Of a stretch of 13,423 nt of DNA, positions 1 to 6,975 are shown piece by piece. This DNA is from Deinococcus arboris (GTDB lineage: Bacteria > Deinococcota > Deinococci > Deinococcales > Deinococcaceae): NCBI RefSeq assembly GCF_009755355.1, contig NZ_WQLB01000060.1, positions 1-13,423 on the forward strand, given 5' to 3'. The notes beneath the pieces were generated by a model, which was not told where the DNA came from, did not search any database, and worked only from the letters and a program-made list of their open reading frames with translations. Position 1 is the stretch's first letter. Every line of letters begins with the position of its first letter. The translations under genes and the position numbers were made by a program.

Positions 1-1
1 A

Positions 2-1852
2 AGCGGTTTGCTTATTGAAGCGCGTCCAGGCCAGACCATGAGTGACGCACTTGTTCTGTTCATTGGTCAAGCTCGGCGGGTGCGCCCAGTGTACCGATTC
101 ACGGACCTTGACCTAGAACACGCGCAGGCGGTGTGCACGTTTGTGGACGGTCTACCGCTGGCGGTTGAGCTGACTGCGAATTGGATTCGCACGCTGACCC
201 CAGAAGCTATTTTGGGGAATGTACAGGCTATCTTGGGCCTCCCGAGTGCGCCAATGAGCGATCTGCCTGAGCGACATCAGAGTATGCGGTTGGTCTTAGA
301 ACAAAGCTGGGAGCGCCTCACGCCCCGAGAACAGGAAGTCCTTGCTGCATTGGCTGTGTTCCATGGTGGTTTCACATTTGCTGCAGCAGCCGCTGTGGTC
401 GGCGCGACGCTTCAAGATCTACAGGGCCTTGTTGATACGTCGATGATCCGCGTTGACGTGACTGGTCGGTTCAGTCAGCACCCGTTGATCGCGCAACTGT
501 CTCGTCAATATTTAAGCGAAAACCTTGTGGCGCAGCGAACACTAGAGGAGAAGCATGCCGCTTTCTTCCTCAAGCAGTCAAATACGGGGTTCTATGAGCA
601 GCTGGACGGTCAGCGTCAAATGGAGTGGCAGGACTGGTTCCATTCAGAGTATCCAAATCTCGCTGCGGCACTGGACAGCGCAACCGCCCGAGCTGATTAC
701 CTCTCTGCCATGTATTTGGCGCGTAATCTCCACCGTGAGTGGAATAACCGGGGACTGGCTGCTGTGAAACTGCCGACGATCCTTTCGCTCCTGCCCTATG
801 TGAAAGAAGAGCCTGCAGCACACGCGTGGGGCCTGATCACGGCAGAAGCATTCGCGATGTACAGCGGCACCCAGCCGGTTGGGGACGCTCTGGCTGCTGC
901 TCGGGCCGCCGGGGATGAATACAACATCATGTGTGCTTTGTACGTTCGGGAATTCGCGGTCCAGCAGCGCGGAGACGCTGAGCACGCTGCCCTCATGGAT
1001 GAACTCTACGCTGCCGTTGTAAAGACGGGCCGTCCTGCACCTCTGGCCACTATGCTCAGACGCCGCGCTAGCGTTGTGTTGGCCAAGGGCGACGGAGCAG
1101 CCGCTCAAAATGATCTTGAAAGCGGGTTATTTCTCGCCAAGCAAATGGGAGCCACGTTTAATCGCGCTGATCTTCACCTCCTGATGGGGCAAGTGCATAC
1201 CCTTCGCGGGCAGTTGGATGCGGCTGAGCAGTGCTTTCACGCTGCCCTCCATATGTTCACGACTTTAGGCTATCGTCCACATGCCAGCACCTGCTTCAAT
1301 GCCCTCGCGCTGCTTCAACTGCTTCAAGTGAGTCCAGGCTACCGTTCGTCTGCGTTGCAAGTGGCCCTTGATTACTGTGACCGGGCCGATGAAACGTTCA
1401 GCTCAGAAGGCCGACTCGCCGTGCGTGACAACGTGAATGCCCGTGGCTTTGTCCTCAGTGCTCTCAATCGCTTACCGGAAGCGCAGGAGTGTTTCGAGCG
1501 GGATGTTCAGGCGGCCAGAAATTCTGGGAACCGTCAAGGAGAACACATGGCTCGGCTTGGGTTAGGTCACTTGGCGCTCCGGCGACGTGACTGGTCGGCG
1601 GCGCAGACCATCTTCGCGGCAATTGTGGCAGAAGCGGACGCGGCAGATGGGCACCGGCCAGCGTGCTGGCTGGCCTTACATGGCCTGGCCGATACCCATC
1701 TTCGGCTGGGCCATCAGCACAGGGCGCAAACGCACTGGGATGAGGCTCAGCGCTTGGGTCAGAGGTTAGGCGCTGTGCTTCCGTATTTCCTCACTCTTCC
1801 CGCTCGGCGGTCTCAGCGCCAACAGCTAGAGGCTGCCAAGACGCACATCTGA
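2..1852 (+). CDS. C-terminal part of an NB-ARC / winged-helix / TPR regulator (5' end outside window)
   Basis: The reading frame is open to the left edge, so the first TTG at 8 is not the real start and the P-loop ATPase core is missing from view. What remains begins with the end of an NB-ARC (STAND) ATPase: an SDALVLF helix and a VDGLPLAVELTA motif at residues 46-57 counted from the TTG, matching the GLPLA box of AfsR/MalT-type regulators. A winged-helix region follows (about 85-175, with LTPREQEVLAALAVFHGGF). Then come some 400 residues of helical repeats; TPR-like pairs are clearest around 390-560 (for example GQLDAAEQCFHAAL and NRLPEAQECFERDV). The protein ends after the TPRs with no LuxR helix-turn-helix. 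In this family the output domain is then usually N-terminal (SARP/BTAD, HTH or kinase), so a transcriptional regulator is likely but unproven. The TPRs would sense a ligand or partner protein. Confidence 0.8.
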   Translation, partial: SGLLIEARPGQTMSDALVLFIGQARRVRPVYRFTDLDLEHAQAVCTFVDGLPLAVELTANWIRTLTPEAILGNVQAILGLPSAPMSDLPERHQSMRLVLEQSWERLTPREQEVLAALAVFHGGFTFAAAAAVVGATLQDLQGLVDTSMIRVDVTGRFSQHPLIAQLSRQYLSENLVAQRTLEEKHAAFFLKQSNTGFYEQLDGQRQMEWQDWFHSEYPNLAAALDSATARADYLSAMYLARNLHREWNNRGLAAVKLPTILSLLPYVKEEPAAHAWGLITAEAFAMYSGTQPVGDALAAARAAGDEYNIMCALYVREFAVQQRGDAEHAALMDELYAAVVKTGRPAPLATMLRRRASVVLAKGDGAAAQNDLESGLFLAKQMGATFNRADLHLLMGQVHTLRGQLDAAEQCFHAALHMFTTLGYRPHASTCFNALALLQLLQVSPGYRSSALQVALDYCDRADETFSSEGRLAVRDNVNARGFVLSALNRLPEAQECFERDVQAARNSGNRQGEHMARLGLGHLALRRRDWSAAQTIFAAIVAEADAADGHRPACWLALHGLADTHLRLGHQHRAQTHWDEAQRLGQRLGAVLPYFLTLPARRSQRQQLEAAKTHI

Positions 1853-1856
1853 AAAG

Positions 1857-1872
1857 AACAGATCGTTCTGTT
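1857..1872. other. Short hairpin just after the TPR regulator gene
   Basis: A perfect 6-bp inverted repeat (AACAGA / TCTGTT) with a 4-nt TCGT loop begins 5 nt after the stop codon. The stem is weak and only a short T-rich stretch (TTGTAAT) follows, so it could be a poor intrinsic terminator or a chance palindrome. Confidence 0.25.
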
Positions 1873-1968
1873 GTAATGGATATCCGCATGTTTGTCACCG
1901 TTAGAGATCAATGAGTGACCTCTCTGATTTAAAGTTCCAAACTTCATTGTCTTCTCTCAATGAGAAAG

Positions 1969-1997
1969 CTGAAATATCTGTGTGACTGGCCTATAAT
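1969..1997 (+). promoter_or_regulatory. Candidate sigma-70-type promoter of the GH64 lipoprotein gene
   Basis: A perfect TATAAT at 1992-1997 lies 17 bp downstream of CTGAAA at 1969-1974, which matches 4 of 6 bases of TTGACA. Transcription would begin near 2004, inside the left arm of the inverted repeat at 1998-2075, giving a leader of about 93 nt before the GTG start at 2097. The region is AT-rich, which raises the chance of false -10 matches, but spacing and the exact -10 make this the best promoter upstream of the gene. Confidence 0.55.
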
Positions 1998-2075
1998 GTA
2001 TGAAGTGTGTAGCGAGAGATTAACTGTCCAACACGTAGTCAAAGTCGTAAATCGATTTTTGCATACACTTCATAC
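1998..2075. repeat. Long-spaced 11-bp inverted repeat in the leader of the GH64 gene
   Basis: GTATGAAGTGT at 1998-2008 is the exact reverse complement of ACACTTCATAC at 2065-2075, separated by 56 nt. The left arm starts directly after the TATAAT box and covers the expected transcription start; the right arm ends 21 nt before the start codon. The hexamer CATACT occurs at 2071-2076 and again at 2085-2090. The arms could be two operator sites for a repressor that loops DNA, or a hairpin in the leader RNA. Confidence 0.5.
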
Positions 2076-2096
2076 TACAAATTACATACTTTACAA

Positions 2097-3326
2097 GTGA
2101 AGAATTTAACTCTATCAATCATTGCTGTGACCCTATTCCTGAACGCCTGCTCAAGTCAGATTTCAGCGCCTAGCCCTGAAGGCGTCAAAGATGCTTTTCC
2201 TGATGGGGGCGTGGACAGCTCATCATCAGACAATGAGTCGAGCAGTGCAAATTCAGGCCAAGAAGGTCAGACGAATGAGGTCGAGGAATTTGATGCCCAT
2301 AAGGCATTTAAAAGCGAAAGCATCAGGAGCATTCTTGCATCCAATATTCCCTTGGCAACAGGTAAGGGTAGTATCAGCATGAAGATCATGAATGGAACGA
2401 ATGGACACTACTCTAACGGTGATATTTACTGGGGCATTTTGGGCATCAATCCATCGAATGGGCGCTGGAGCTAATTGGACAAGAGAGGGATACTGCGTTC
2501 TCTTTCAAGATCGCTCAATGATGCCAACGGACATCTGAGTAAAAACGGTACAAACTTCGCGAACATCTATCATCGTACGAGTGAGATTGATTGGATAGAA
2601 ATACCAAAGATTACATCTGGACGACTGTATATCTGTATTGGTAGTCCTTGCTATATCAAGACGTTTGATACAGGTTTTGCTGGGCCTAATATAGACAATC
2701 CTTCTGATCCCAATATCAATGTTTATTTCGATTTTATTGAATTTACTATAGACGATAGCGGTTACCATGGAAACACTACTCGTGTGAACGGATTTGGCTT
2801 TCCGCTTCAACATCGACTTGTGAATCGAAATGGCACATATGATCAGGTTGTTGGCGAACGGGAGGACGTGAGTCGAGCACAGATTTTTGATGCGTATCTC
2901 TCTCAAGTTTCTGAGCCCTTCCAGGCTTTAGGAAGACAGCAAGCGCCTTACCGAATTGTCGCTCCTATCCACGGCGCGTTCCGAGAGGGAGGAGCACAGG
3001 CCAAATATTTTGACAACTATATACAGCGTGTTTGGAAAAAGAAGTCCAAACCAAGCACGCAAAATGTTCTGTTGTGCAATGGGCCTTTGGCTGAGGATCC
3101 GAGCGGTTGTGCAGGGCTCAACCGAGGAGTCTATGAAGACGTAGGTGCATGGAAGATTCCAGCGAAGTATTATTCAACGGCACCCGCAAATGCTTACGCG
3201 CAGTTTTGGCATAAGCAGGCAATAGGTGGGCTGGCCTACGGATTCGCCTATGACGATTTTAATCAGCAGGCTGCTTACCAAGAGGTGAAGGATCCCAAAG
3301 GTCTCATCTTACGAGTAGGCTGGTAG
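2097..3326 (+). pseudogene. GH64-type beta-1,3-glucanase lipoprotein, interrupted by an in-frame TAA
   Basis: Two stretches in one frame (125 codons from GTG 2097, then 283 codons from 2475) are separated only by TAA at 2472-2474 and read as one 409-residue protein if that codon is a sense codon. The N-terminus is a lipoprotein signal (KNLTLSIIAVTLFLNAC, Cys18), then a Ser/Glu-rich linker to about residue 65. The GH64 (thaumatin-like) domain begins near SMKIMNGTN; the family blocks WGILGINPSNGRWS, SGRLYICIG, NVYFDFIEFT, FWHKQAIGGLAYGFAYDD and the terminal LILRVGW are all present. The stop falls where relatives commonly have an aromatic residue (WS-Y-LDK), so TAT or TAC to TAA is the simplest cause. 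The catalytic Glu of DFIEFT is present (codon 2739), but the partner Asp expected 16 residues later is Asn (AAC at 2787). No Shine-Dalgarno precedes the GTG. Base composition is much more AT-rich than its neighbours, suggesting transfer. Family enzymes release laminaripentaose from beta-1,3-glucan outside the cell. Confidence 0.78.
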
Positions 3327-3338
3327 ATCGTAGCTTTT

Positions 3339-3360
3339 CCGTGAGATTATATCTTCACGG
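3339..3360. other. Small hairpin between convergent hydrolase genes
   Basis: CCGTGA and TCACGG form a 6-bp stem around a 10-nt AT-rich loop, 12 nt after the stop of the GH64 gene. No T-run follows on either strand, so its role as a terminator is doubtful. Confidence 0.25.
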
Positions 3361-3367
3361 CCAATAG

Positions 3368-3536
3368 TTATGGTTTGAATCTACGACATCCTCTGTTCTC
3401 CAGCGCCAGGCGCAGCCATTGCAGCAACAGGAGGGCGACCAGATACAGGACCATATGGTGGTCGCCAAGGTGCTTGAGCTGCTGACCGCGAACACCGTCC
3501 TGGCTCAACACGCACCAGGAGCGATCAAGTCCCCCC
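3368..3536 (-). pseudogene. Leu-rich C-terminal protein fragment, possibly a transposase remnant
   Basis: Immediately downstream of the arabinanase gene, on the same strand but a different frame, about 55 codons read GLDRSWCVLSQDGV, then LKHLGDHHMVLYLVALLLLQ and WLRLALENRG before a TAA. Third codon positions are GC-rich, as in real genes here, and there is no plausible start of its own: the frame runs backward into the end of the arabinanase gene. It therefore looks like the tail of a larger gene whose body has been lost. The hydrophobic Leu-rich C-terminal helix recalls the ends of some DDE transposases, but I cannot name a family. A chance open frame remains possible. Confidence 0.3.
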
Positions 3537-5003
3537 TCATCTGCGTTCGAGGCGCCAGTTCTGTGCTGCCAAACCATTAAGGCCCCAGGTTCGGACTTCT
3601 GTTCCTGCAGAGGTGCTGGCATTGACGCTGTCCAAGGCCAGGCGGGTCTGCTGGCCTACCACACGGTGATAGCCCTGGCCCATGTCCTCCAGGTGCCAGT
3701 TCTGGGCAAACTGACCGTTACAGTTCCACAGCCGCACATCCGTCCCTGGCGTGCTGCTGCCACCAGTGATGTCCAGGCACAGGTCCTGATTGCCCAGGAC
3801 ACTCCGCAGGCGGTAGAAGCCGTCGTCCATCTGTTCCACACGGAAGTTCTGAGCCGGGAGCCCATTACAGCCCCACTGCTGGAGCTGCGCACTCGGACTC
3901 GCTGCTCCATTCTGAACGTCAAGACATAGGCCACTAGCCTGGTTCACCAGCCGGTAGATGCCGCCGTTCGCGAGGGCGTATCCGTTGGTCGATTCACTGG
4001 TGTAGGGCCAGTGGCCGTTCCATTCCAACAGCTTGATGTCCAGTTTGGGGGCGCCGTTCTCTCCTGCATCATAGAAGTGGTGCGCGAAGTAGATGTTGCC
4101 ATTCTCGACGTAGACGTCACCGCCACCCGGGCCAAGCTTGTTCGCCCGGGGCCCCATCATGACGGTTCCTCCTCCTTGATCCAGTCGAACTCCATTTTTG
4201 TCCAGATACGGCCCCGTGATCCTCGTGGAGCGGCCCACCACCGTCTTGTAGGTACTGTTCACTCCCGCACAGCATTTGTCCCAGGACAGGAAGAGGTAGT
4301 AATAGTTCCCCCGTTTGACGATCGAAGGCGCCTCCACCGGATTGTTGGCCACTCCAGGACGATTGGCCAGGGTATACACGGGTCCGTCGAAGGTGGTCAT
4401 GCTGCTCATGTGCTGCAGCTTGATGCCACCAAAAAATGACCCCCAGGCCATCCACCATCCGCTGGCGCTGTCCCAATGGACAGACGGGTCAATGGCATTG
4501 TGATCGGTGGTGCTTCCAGACCTGAGGATAGGGCCTCGGTCTGTCCAGCCGCCGGTTGAGCAAGGACTGGTGCTCGTGGCCACGCCAATGGCCGAGTTTT
4601 TCGTTCCGAATTGCGACGCTGCGTAATACATGTAGTATTTCCCGTCGTTGCCGTTATAGACCACTTCGGGAGCCCAGATGTTTTCTGCGCGGTAGGTTGT
4701 GACAGCCCAAGCCGGCGTGGGGAGAGCACCCAGTGTCTTCCAGGCACCTGTCAGGCCGCCGTCCGAGCGGTGGACCAACACGCCACCCGGATGGGTAGGA
4801 TTCCCGACACCCGTCGACATGACGCAGTAGGTTGATCCGGCTTTGAACAGTGTCGGGTCATGCGCCCCAAGCTGGCCTGTCAGGCCGAGGGTGCTCTGGC
4901 CTTGCAGTGGCTCGGGCGGCTGAGAAGTGGGCCCGGCGGCGTGCTGGGCACAGGCAGCTAGGAGCAGTGGAAGAGTCAGGATGGGTGAAAGCCAGCGTTT
5001 CAT
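3537..5003 (-). CDS. GH43 endo-1,5-alpha-L-arabinanase lipoprotein with ricin-type lectin domain
   Basis: This 488-residue secreted enzyme should cut alpha-1,5-linked arabinan of plant pectin. Residues 1-18 form a lipoprotein signal (LLLAAC, lipid-modified Cys18). The GH43 five-bladed propeller spans about 38-345. The three catalytic acids of the clan are visible: Asp49 in AHDPTLF (base), Asp172 in NAIDPSVHWD (pKa modulator) and Glu224 in VEAPSI (acid). SWDKCCAGVNSTY at 240-252 is a hallmark of the endo-arabinanase branch rather than of xylosidases. Residues 348-488 form one beta-trefoil (ricin B / CBM13) with QxW-type motifs at 385-387 (QNF, the first W replaced), 434-436 and 481-483 (QNW), probably for sugar binding. 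ATG is preceded by GAGAGG at 5-nt spacing. A strong promoter and LacI-like operator lie upstream. The gene converges on the broken glucanase gene and has no transporter partner in the window. Confidence 0.93.
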   Translation of the reverse strand: MKRWLSPILTLPLLLAACAQHAAGPTSQPPEPLQGQSTLGLTGQLGAHDPTLFKAGSTYCVMSTGVGNPTHPGGVLVHRSDGGLTGAWKTLGALPTPAWAVTTYRAENIWAPEVVYNGNDGKYYMYYAASQFGTKNSAIGVATSTSPCSTGGWTDRGPILRSGSTTDHNAIDPSVHWDSASGWWMAWGSFFGGIKLQHMSSMTTFDGPVYTLANRPGVANNPVEAPSIVKRGNYYYLFLSWDKCCAGVNSTYKTVVGRSTRITGPYLDKNGVRLDQGGGTVMMGPRANKLGPGGGDVYVENGNIYFAHHFYDAGENGAPKLDIKLLEWNGHWPYTSESTNGYALANGGIYRLVNQASGLCLDVQNGAASPSAQLQQWGCNGLPAQNFRVEQMDDGFYRLRSVLGNQDLCLDITGGSSTPGTDVRLWNCNGQFAQNWHLEDMGQGYHRVVGQQTRLALDSVNASTSAGTEVRTWGLNGLAAQNWRLERR

Positions 5004-5110
5004 GGTTGCCTCTCAAGGGGGACGGTCTGAGCTGGAGAACACCGGCTTCAGGCGTAGATGCAGGTCAAGGGCTCACAGAGTAAGCTCCTTCTGCTGTACG
5101 AGATGTGGTG

Positions 5111-5151
5111 GTGAGCGTTCACAAGGTAAACATGCTCCTGAGTCTTGTCAA
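5111..5151 (-). promoter_or_regulatory. Promoter and LacI-type operator candidate for the arabinanase gene
   Basis: Read on the minus strand, a perfect TTGACA (-35, 5146-5151) lies 17 bp from TACCTT (-10, 5123-5128). Abutting the -10, at 5111-5122 on the plus strand, is GTGAGCGTTCAC, a near-palindrome differing by one base from GTGAGCGCTCAC, the core of the ideal operator bound by LacI-family repressors. The predicted transcription start (about 5116) is inside it, the classical position for repression. The leader to the ATG at 5003 would be about 113 nt. Family-level knowledge suggests control by a sugar-responsive repressor; the repressor is not encoded in this window. Confidence 0.6.
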
Positions 5152-5213
5152 TCAGCGGCCAACAGCGGTGTCACGCATCTGCCGTCTGGGGCACATTAAG
5201 GCCGCTGCCGGAG

Positions 5214-5529
5214 GTGACCGCGCCACATCAGGCACTCGCACGGCCACGGGTACAGCAGCGGTCGGCGCAGGTGTACGGGGGCCTTTTTCTGTTCGCGTCG
5301 GGGCTCAATGCGGGCTTCAGTCTGCCGGCCTCGTTCACGCTCCCCAGCCTGCTGCGTGCCGCGACGCCTGAGGCCTTGACCACAGTGCAGCTTGGGGTGA
5401 ATGGCTGCCGTGCTCCTGCTGTGGCACCGAGCCCGGACTGGGGAGCAGCGTAGGATCCTCACCGCCCTGGCTGCCCTCTTCATTCTGGGCACCCTCCTCA
5501 CGTGGTCGGTCCGCTCGTTTCCTGGCTAG
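5214..5529 (+). pseudogene. Frameshifted multi-pass membrane protein
   Basis: One frame from about GTG 5214 reads RPRVQQRSAQVYGGLFLFAS then a hydrophobic segment and PSLLRAATPEALTTVQLGVN, then degenerates. The +1 frame from 5401 continues in the same style with AAVLLLWHRARTGEQRR and ILTALAALFILGTLLTW to TAG at 5527. Joining the frames at 5393-5402 (dropping one G) gives QLGVN-AAVLLLW and a sensible protein: helix, loop rich in small residues, helix, charged turn, helix. Both halves have GC-rich third positions. The start is uncertain, because GGAG touches the GTG at 5214 and GTG 5271 is an alternative. The frame of the second half resumes after the stop as the reading frame at 5590-5814, so all of 5214-5814 may once have been one gene. 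The family is not recognised. A sequencing error could mimic the frameshift. Confidence 0.4.
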
Positions 5530-5589
5530 ACCAGCTGCGTCCTGCGTGCCGAGGCGTCACGTCACCCCTACGCAGGGCATCGTGGACGG

Positions 5590-5814
5590 ATGGCACCCTC
5601 TGCTCCCCACCCCGCACCACCCCCTGACGTGTCGATCTTGGGCGACAGCCCTGGGCCGAGTCTCTTCCTGCTCGTGGAGCGAGCGGCGGCGGGCGAACCA
5701 CAGGCCTGGCTGACGTTGACGCTGCCGCTGCTGCTCGCCATTGTCTTAGTGATGTGGATTCGCATGAGCAACCGACCTGAACTAGACAATGTGCCAGAGC
5801 GGGAAGAGGACTGA
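5590..5814 (+). CDS. Small single-pass membrane protein, or 3' end of the broken upstream gene
   Basis: The 74-residue open frame starts with a Pro-rich segment (APHPAPPPDV), continues with SILGDSPGPSLFLLVERAAA, and has one clear transmembrane helix at about 39-58 (WLTLTLPLLLAIVLVMW). It ends in a charged tail (RPELDNVPEREED). The ATG has only a poor ribosome-binding site (GTGGA 3 nt upstream). The frame is the same as that of 5401-5529, separated by one TAG and 20 codons. It therefore may be the last helix of a decayed four-helix protein rather than an independent gene. Function is unknown. Confidence 0.4.
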   Translation: MAPSAPHPAPPPDVSILGDSPGPSLFLLVERAAAGEPQAWLTLTLPLLLAIVLVMWIRMSNRPELDNVPEREED

Positions 5815-5966
5815 ACGCAGAGCCCTGTGCAGCGCCGCCTCTCCCTGCCTCAGTGTGTGCTGCCGGCAGGGGAGACAGGGACGGCTCGGAGCAGCCCGTC
5901 CATCCTCTTTGCATGCCTGAGGCACATCAGCGTGCATCACGGTGACCGGCGAGGCAGGATGAGGGC

Positions 5967-6368
5967 ATGCCGGAGCAGGCGAGCAACAGAAAGGGCCAGA
6001 AGCCGGATGCGCCGCAGGATCCTGGCTGCGGCGCATTGGCCGCCTTTTCAATGGTCGTGACCCTGGTGGGCAGCGCCGCGTTCCTCATGGCCGCGATTTC
6101 AGGTTTCAACGCGTGGTGGAACAGTCCAGCCGAGACAGCGGCAGGCGACTTGGCCTTCGTGGTGGCTGTTGGGTGCCTAATTCTGCTGCTGCTGGGCTGG
6201 GTGGGTCATGGTGTGGCGCGGCGGTGGATGTACCGCTGGTCGACCTTGTTAGTCGTGTTGGCCGTATTTGGGCTGGGGTCCTGGTTCTTCGGCCGCGAGT
6301 ACCGCGCCCTGGTCCGGGCGGAGCGGGCGGCACAAGTGCTGGAGCAAGGGCGATACACAACGCCATGA
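5967..6368 (+). CDS. Three-helix membrane protein, function unknown
   Basis: This 133-residue protein has a short polar N-terminus (residues 1-20, rich in Gln, Lys and Pro) and three hydrophobic helices at about 22-45, 61-82 and 90-108. A charged helical C-terminus follows (REYRALVRAERAAQVLEQGR). AGGA lies 9 nt before the ATG, within a purine-rich AGGATGAGGG stretch, which supports this start. Positively charged residues between helices 2 and 3 (ARRWMYR) suggest that loop faces the cytoplasm. It stands alone, converging on the small gene at 6406-6615 with a strong hairpin between them. I do not recognise a family. Confidence 0.65.
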   Translation: MPEQASNRKGQKPDAPQDPGCGALAAFSMVVTLVGSAAFLMAAISGFNAWWNSPAETAAGDLAFVVAVGCLILLLLGWVGHGVARRWMYRWSTLLVVLAVFGLGSWFFGREYRALVRAERAAQVLEQGRYTTP

Positions 6369-6370
6369 GC

Positions 6371-6400
6371 CAGCCGGCCTGCTCATTTACAGGCCGGCTG
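6371..6400. terminator. Hairpin shared by two convergent genes
   Basis: A perfect 11-bp inverted repeat (CAGCCGGCCTG / CAGGCCGGCTG) with an 8-nt loop starts 2 nt after the stop of the plus-strand membrane-protein gene and ends 5 nt before the stop of the minus-strand gene. The position and stem strength suit a bidirectional terminator, although neither side has a T-run. Confidence 0.6.
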
Positions 6401-6405
6401 TCCGG

Positions 6406-6615
6406 TCAGGTGTCCAGGTCTTCTTTGACCTGGTGGATGAGGATGCCGGATACGCTGCCAGCACTCGGGCGCACAGCTGGGTCCGTGAACCAGAACATGC
6501 GGTTGTGTTCCCCTTGGACGGATCGAGCTCGCTGAGCGGCCTGCGTGACCCAGTCGTCCGAGGCTTCAAAGGTGAGGTGGGTGTCGTTCGTCAGTTCTAA
6601 GATCAGCCGAGCCAT
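6406..6615 (-). CDS. Small conserved-looking hypothetical protein
   Basis: The 69-residue soluble protein starts MARLILELTNDTHLTFEASD and contains DDWVTQAAQRARS and a Trp/Phe patch (RMFWFTDPAV) before a GILIHQVKEDLDT end. The alternating hydrophobic pattern of the first 17 residues suggests a beta hairpin, followed by a helix. Codon third positions are GC-rich, as in neighbouring genes. No good Shine-Dalgarno is visible before the ATG. It converges on the membrane-protein gene, sharing the hairpin at 6371-6400. No family is recognised. Confidence 0.55.
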   Translation of the reverse strand: MARLILELTNDTHLTFEASDDWVTQAAQRARSVQGEHNRMFWFTDPAVRPSAGSVSGILIHQVKEDLDT

Positions 6616-6631
6616 AGGGTCAGCCTACGCG

Positions 6632-6660
6632 GGCTGGGCGCAGGGCGCCGTGGCCCAGCC
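6632..6660. other. GC-rich hairpin between two minus-strand genes
   Basis: GGCTGGGC (6632-6639) and GCCCAGCC (6653-6660) form a perfect 8-bp stem with a 13-nt GC-rich loop. It lies about 105 nt downstream of the minus-strand gene ending at 6766 and just upstream of the gene starting at 6615. It may end transcription of the former; there is no T-run. The rest of 6661-6765 shows no feature I can support. Confidence 0.35.
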
Positions 6661-6765
6661 TGACGGCTGGTGGGATGCTGGGCTGTTCAGGTCAATTCGG
6701 CGCTATCAGCCGAGCTAGCGATCTTCCGTAAAGTTCCGCAACGCCAACAGGCCTGCTCGAACCAG

Positions 6766-6975
6766 CTACATCGCCTTCGCCGGTGGATAAGCGGCGTCCG
6801 ACCAGATGCGGTCCTGACCGGCACTGCGCCACCAATCCAGCGGTCGGCGGCGCATGAAGTTGAGCACGGTAGAGGCGGCAGTCGAGATGGGCGCGGGGGT
6901 CATCGCGTCTTCTGGAGCATGCTCGCTCGCCGTGCTGAACGCACGGATATTGCTGACCGTTTCACGCCGGCGCAC
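6766..6975 (-). CDS. Possible small gene overlapping the end of the 383-residue gene
   Basis: A 69-codon frame from GTG 6975 overlaps the last 14 nt of the upstream minus-strand gene, the kind of overlap seen in translationally coupled operon partners. Its third positions are clearly more GC-rich than its second positions, the expected coding signature here. The product starts MRRRETVSNIRAF, has an Ala/Ser/Thr-rich centre and ends FMRRRPLDWWRSAGQDRIW followed by a short tail. No family is recognised and no strong ribosome-binding site is present. It might also be the residue of a longer lost gene, or non-coding. Confidence 0.35.
   Translation of the reverse strand: MRRRETVSNIRAFSTASEHAPEDAMTPAPISTAASTVLNFMRRRPLDWWRSAGQDRIWSDAAYPPAKAM

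Noticed and set aside
1850..2100. Radiation/desiccation response motif of Deinococcus
   Set aside because: I looked for the 17-bp TTATGTCA-type palindrome here and upstream of other genes, including nucS, and found none.
2475..3326. Independent gene starting at TTG 2475
   Set aside because: The sequence begins in the middle of the GH64 domain, has no ribosome-binding site, and is in frame with the upstream half, so it is the second part of one broken gene.
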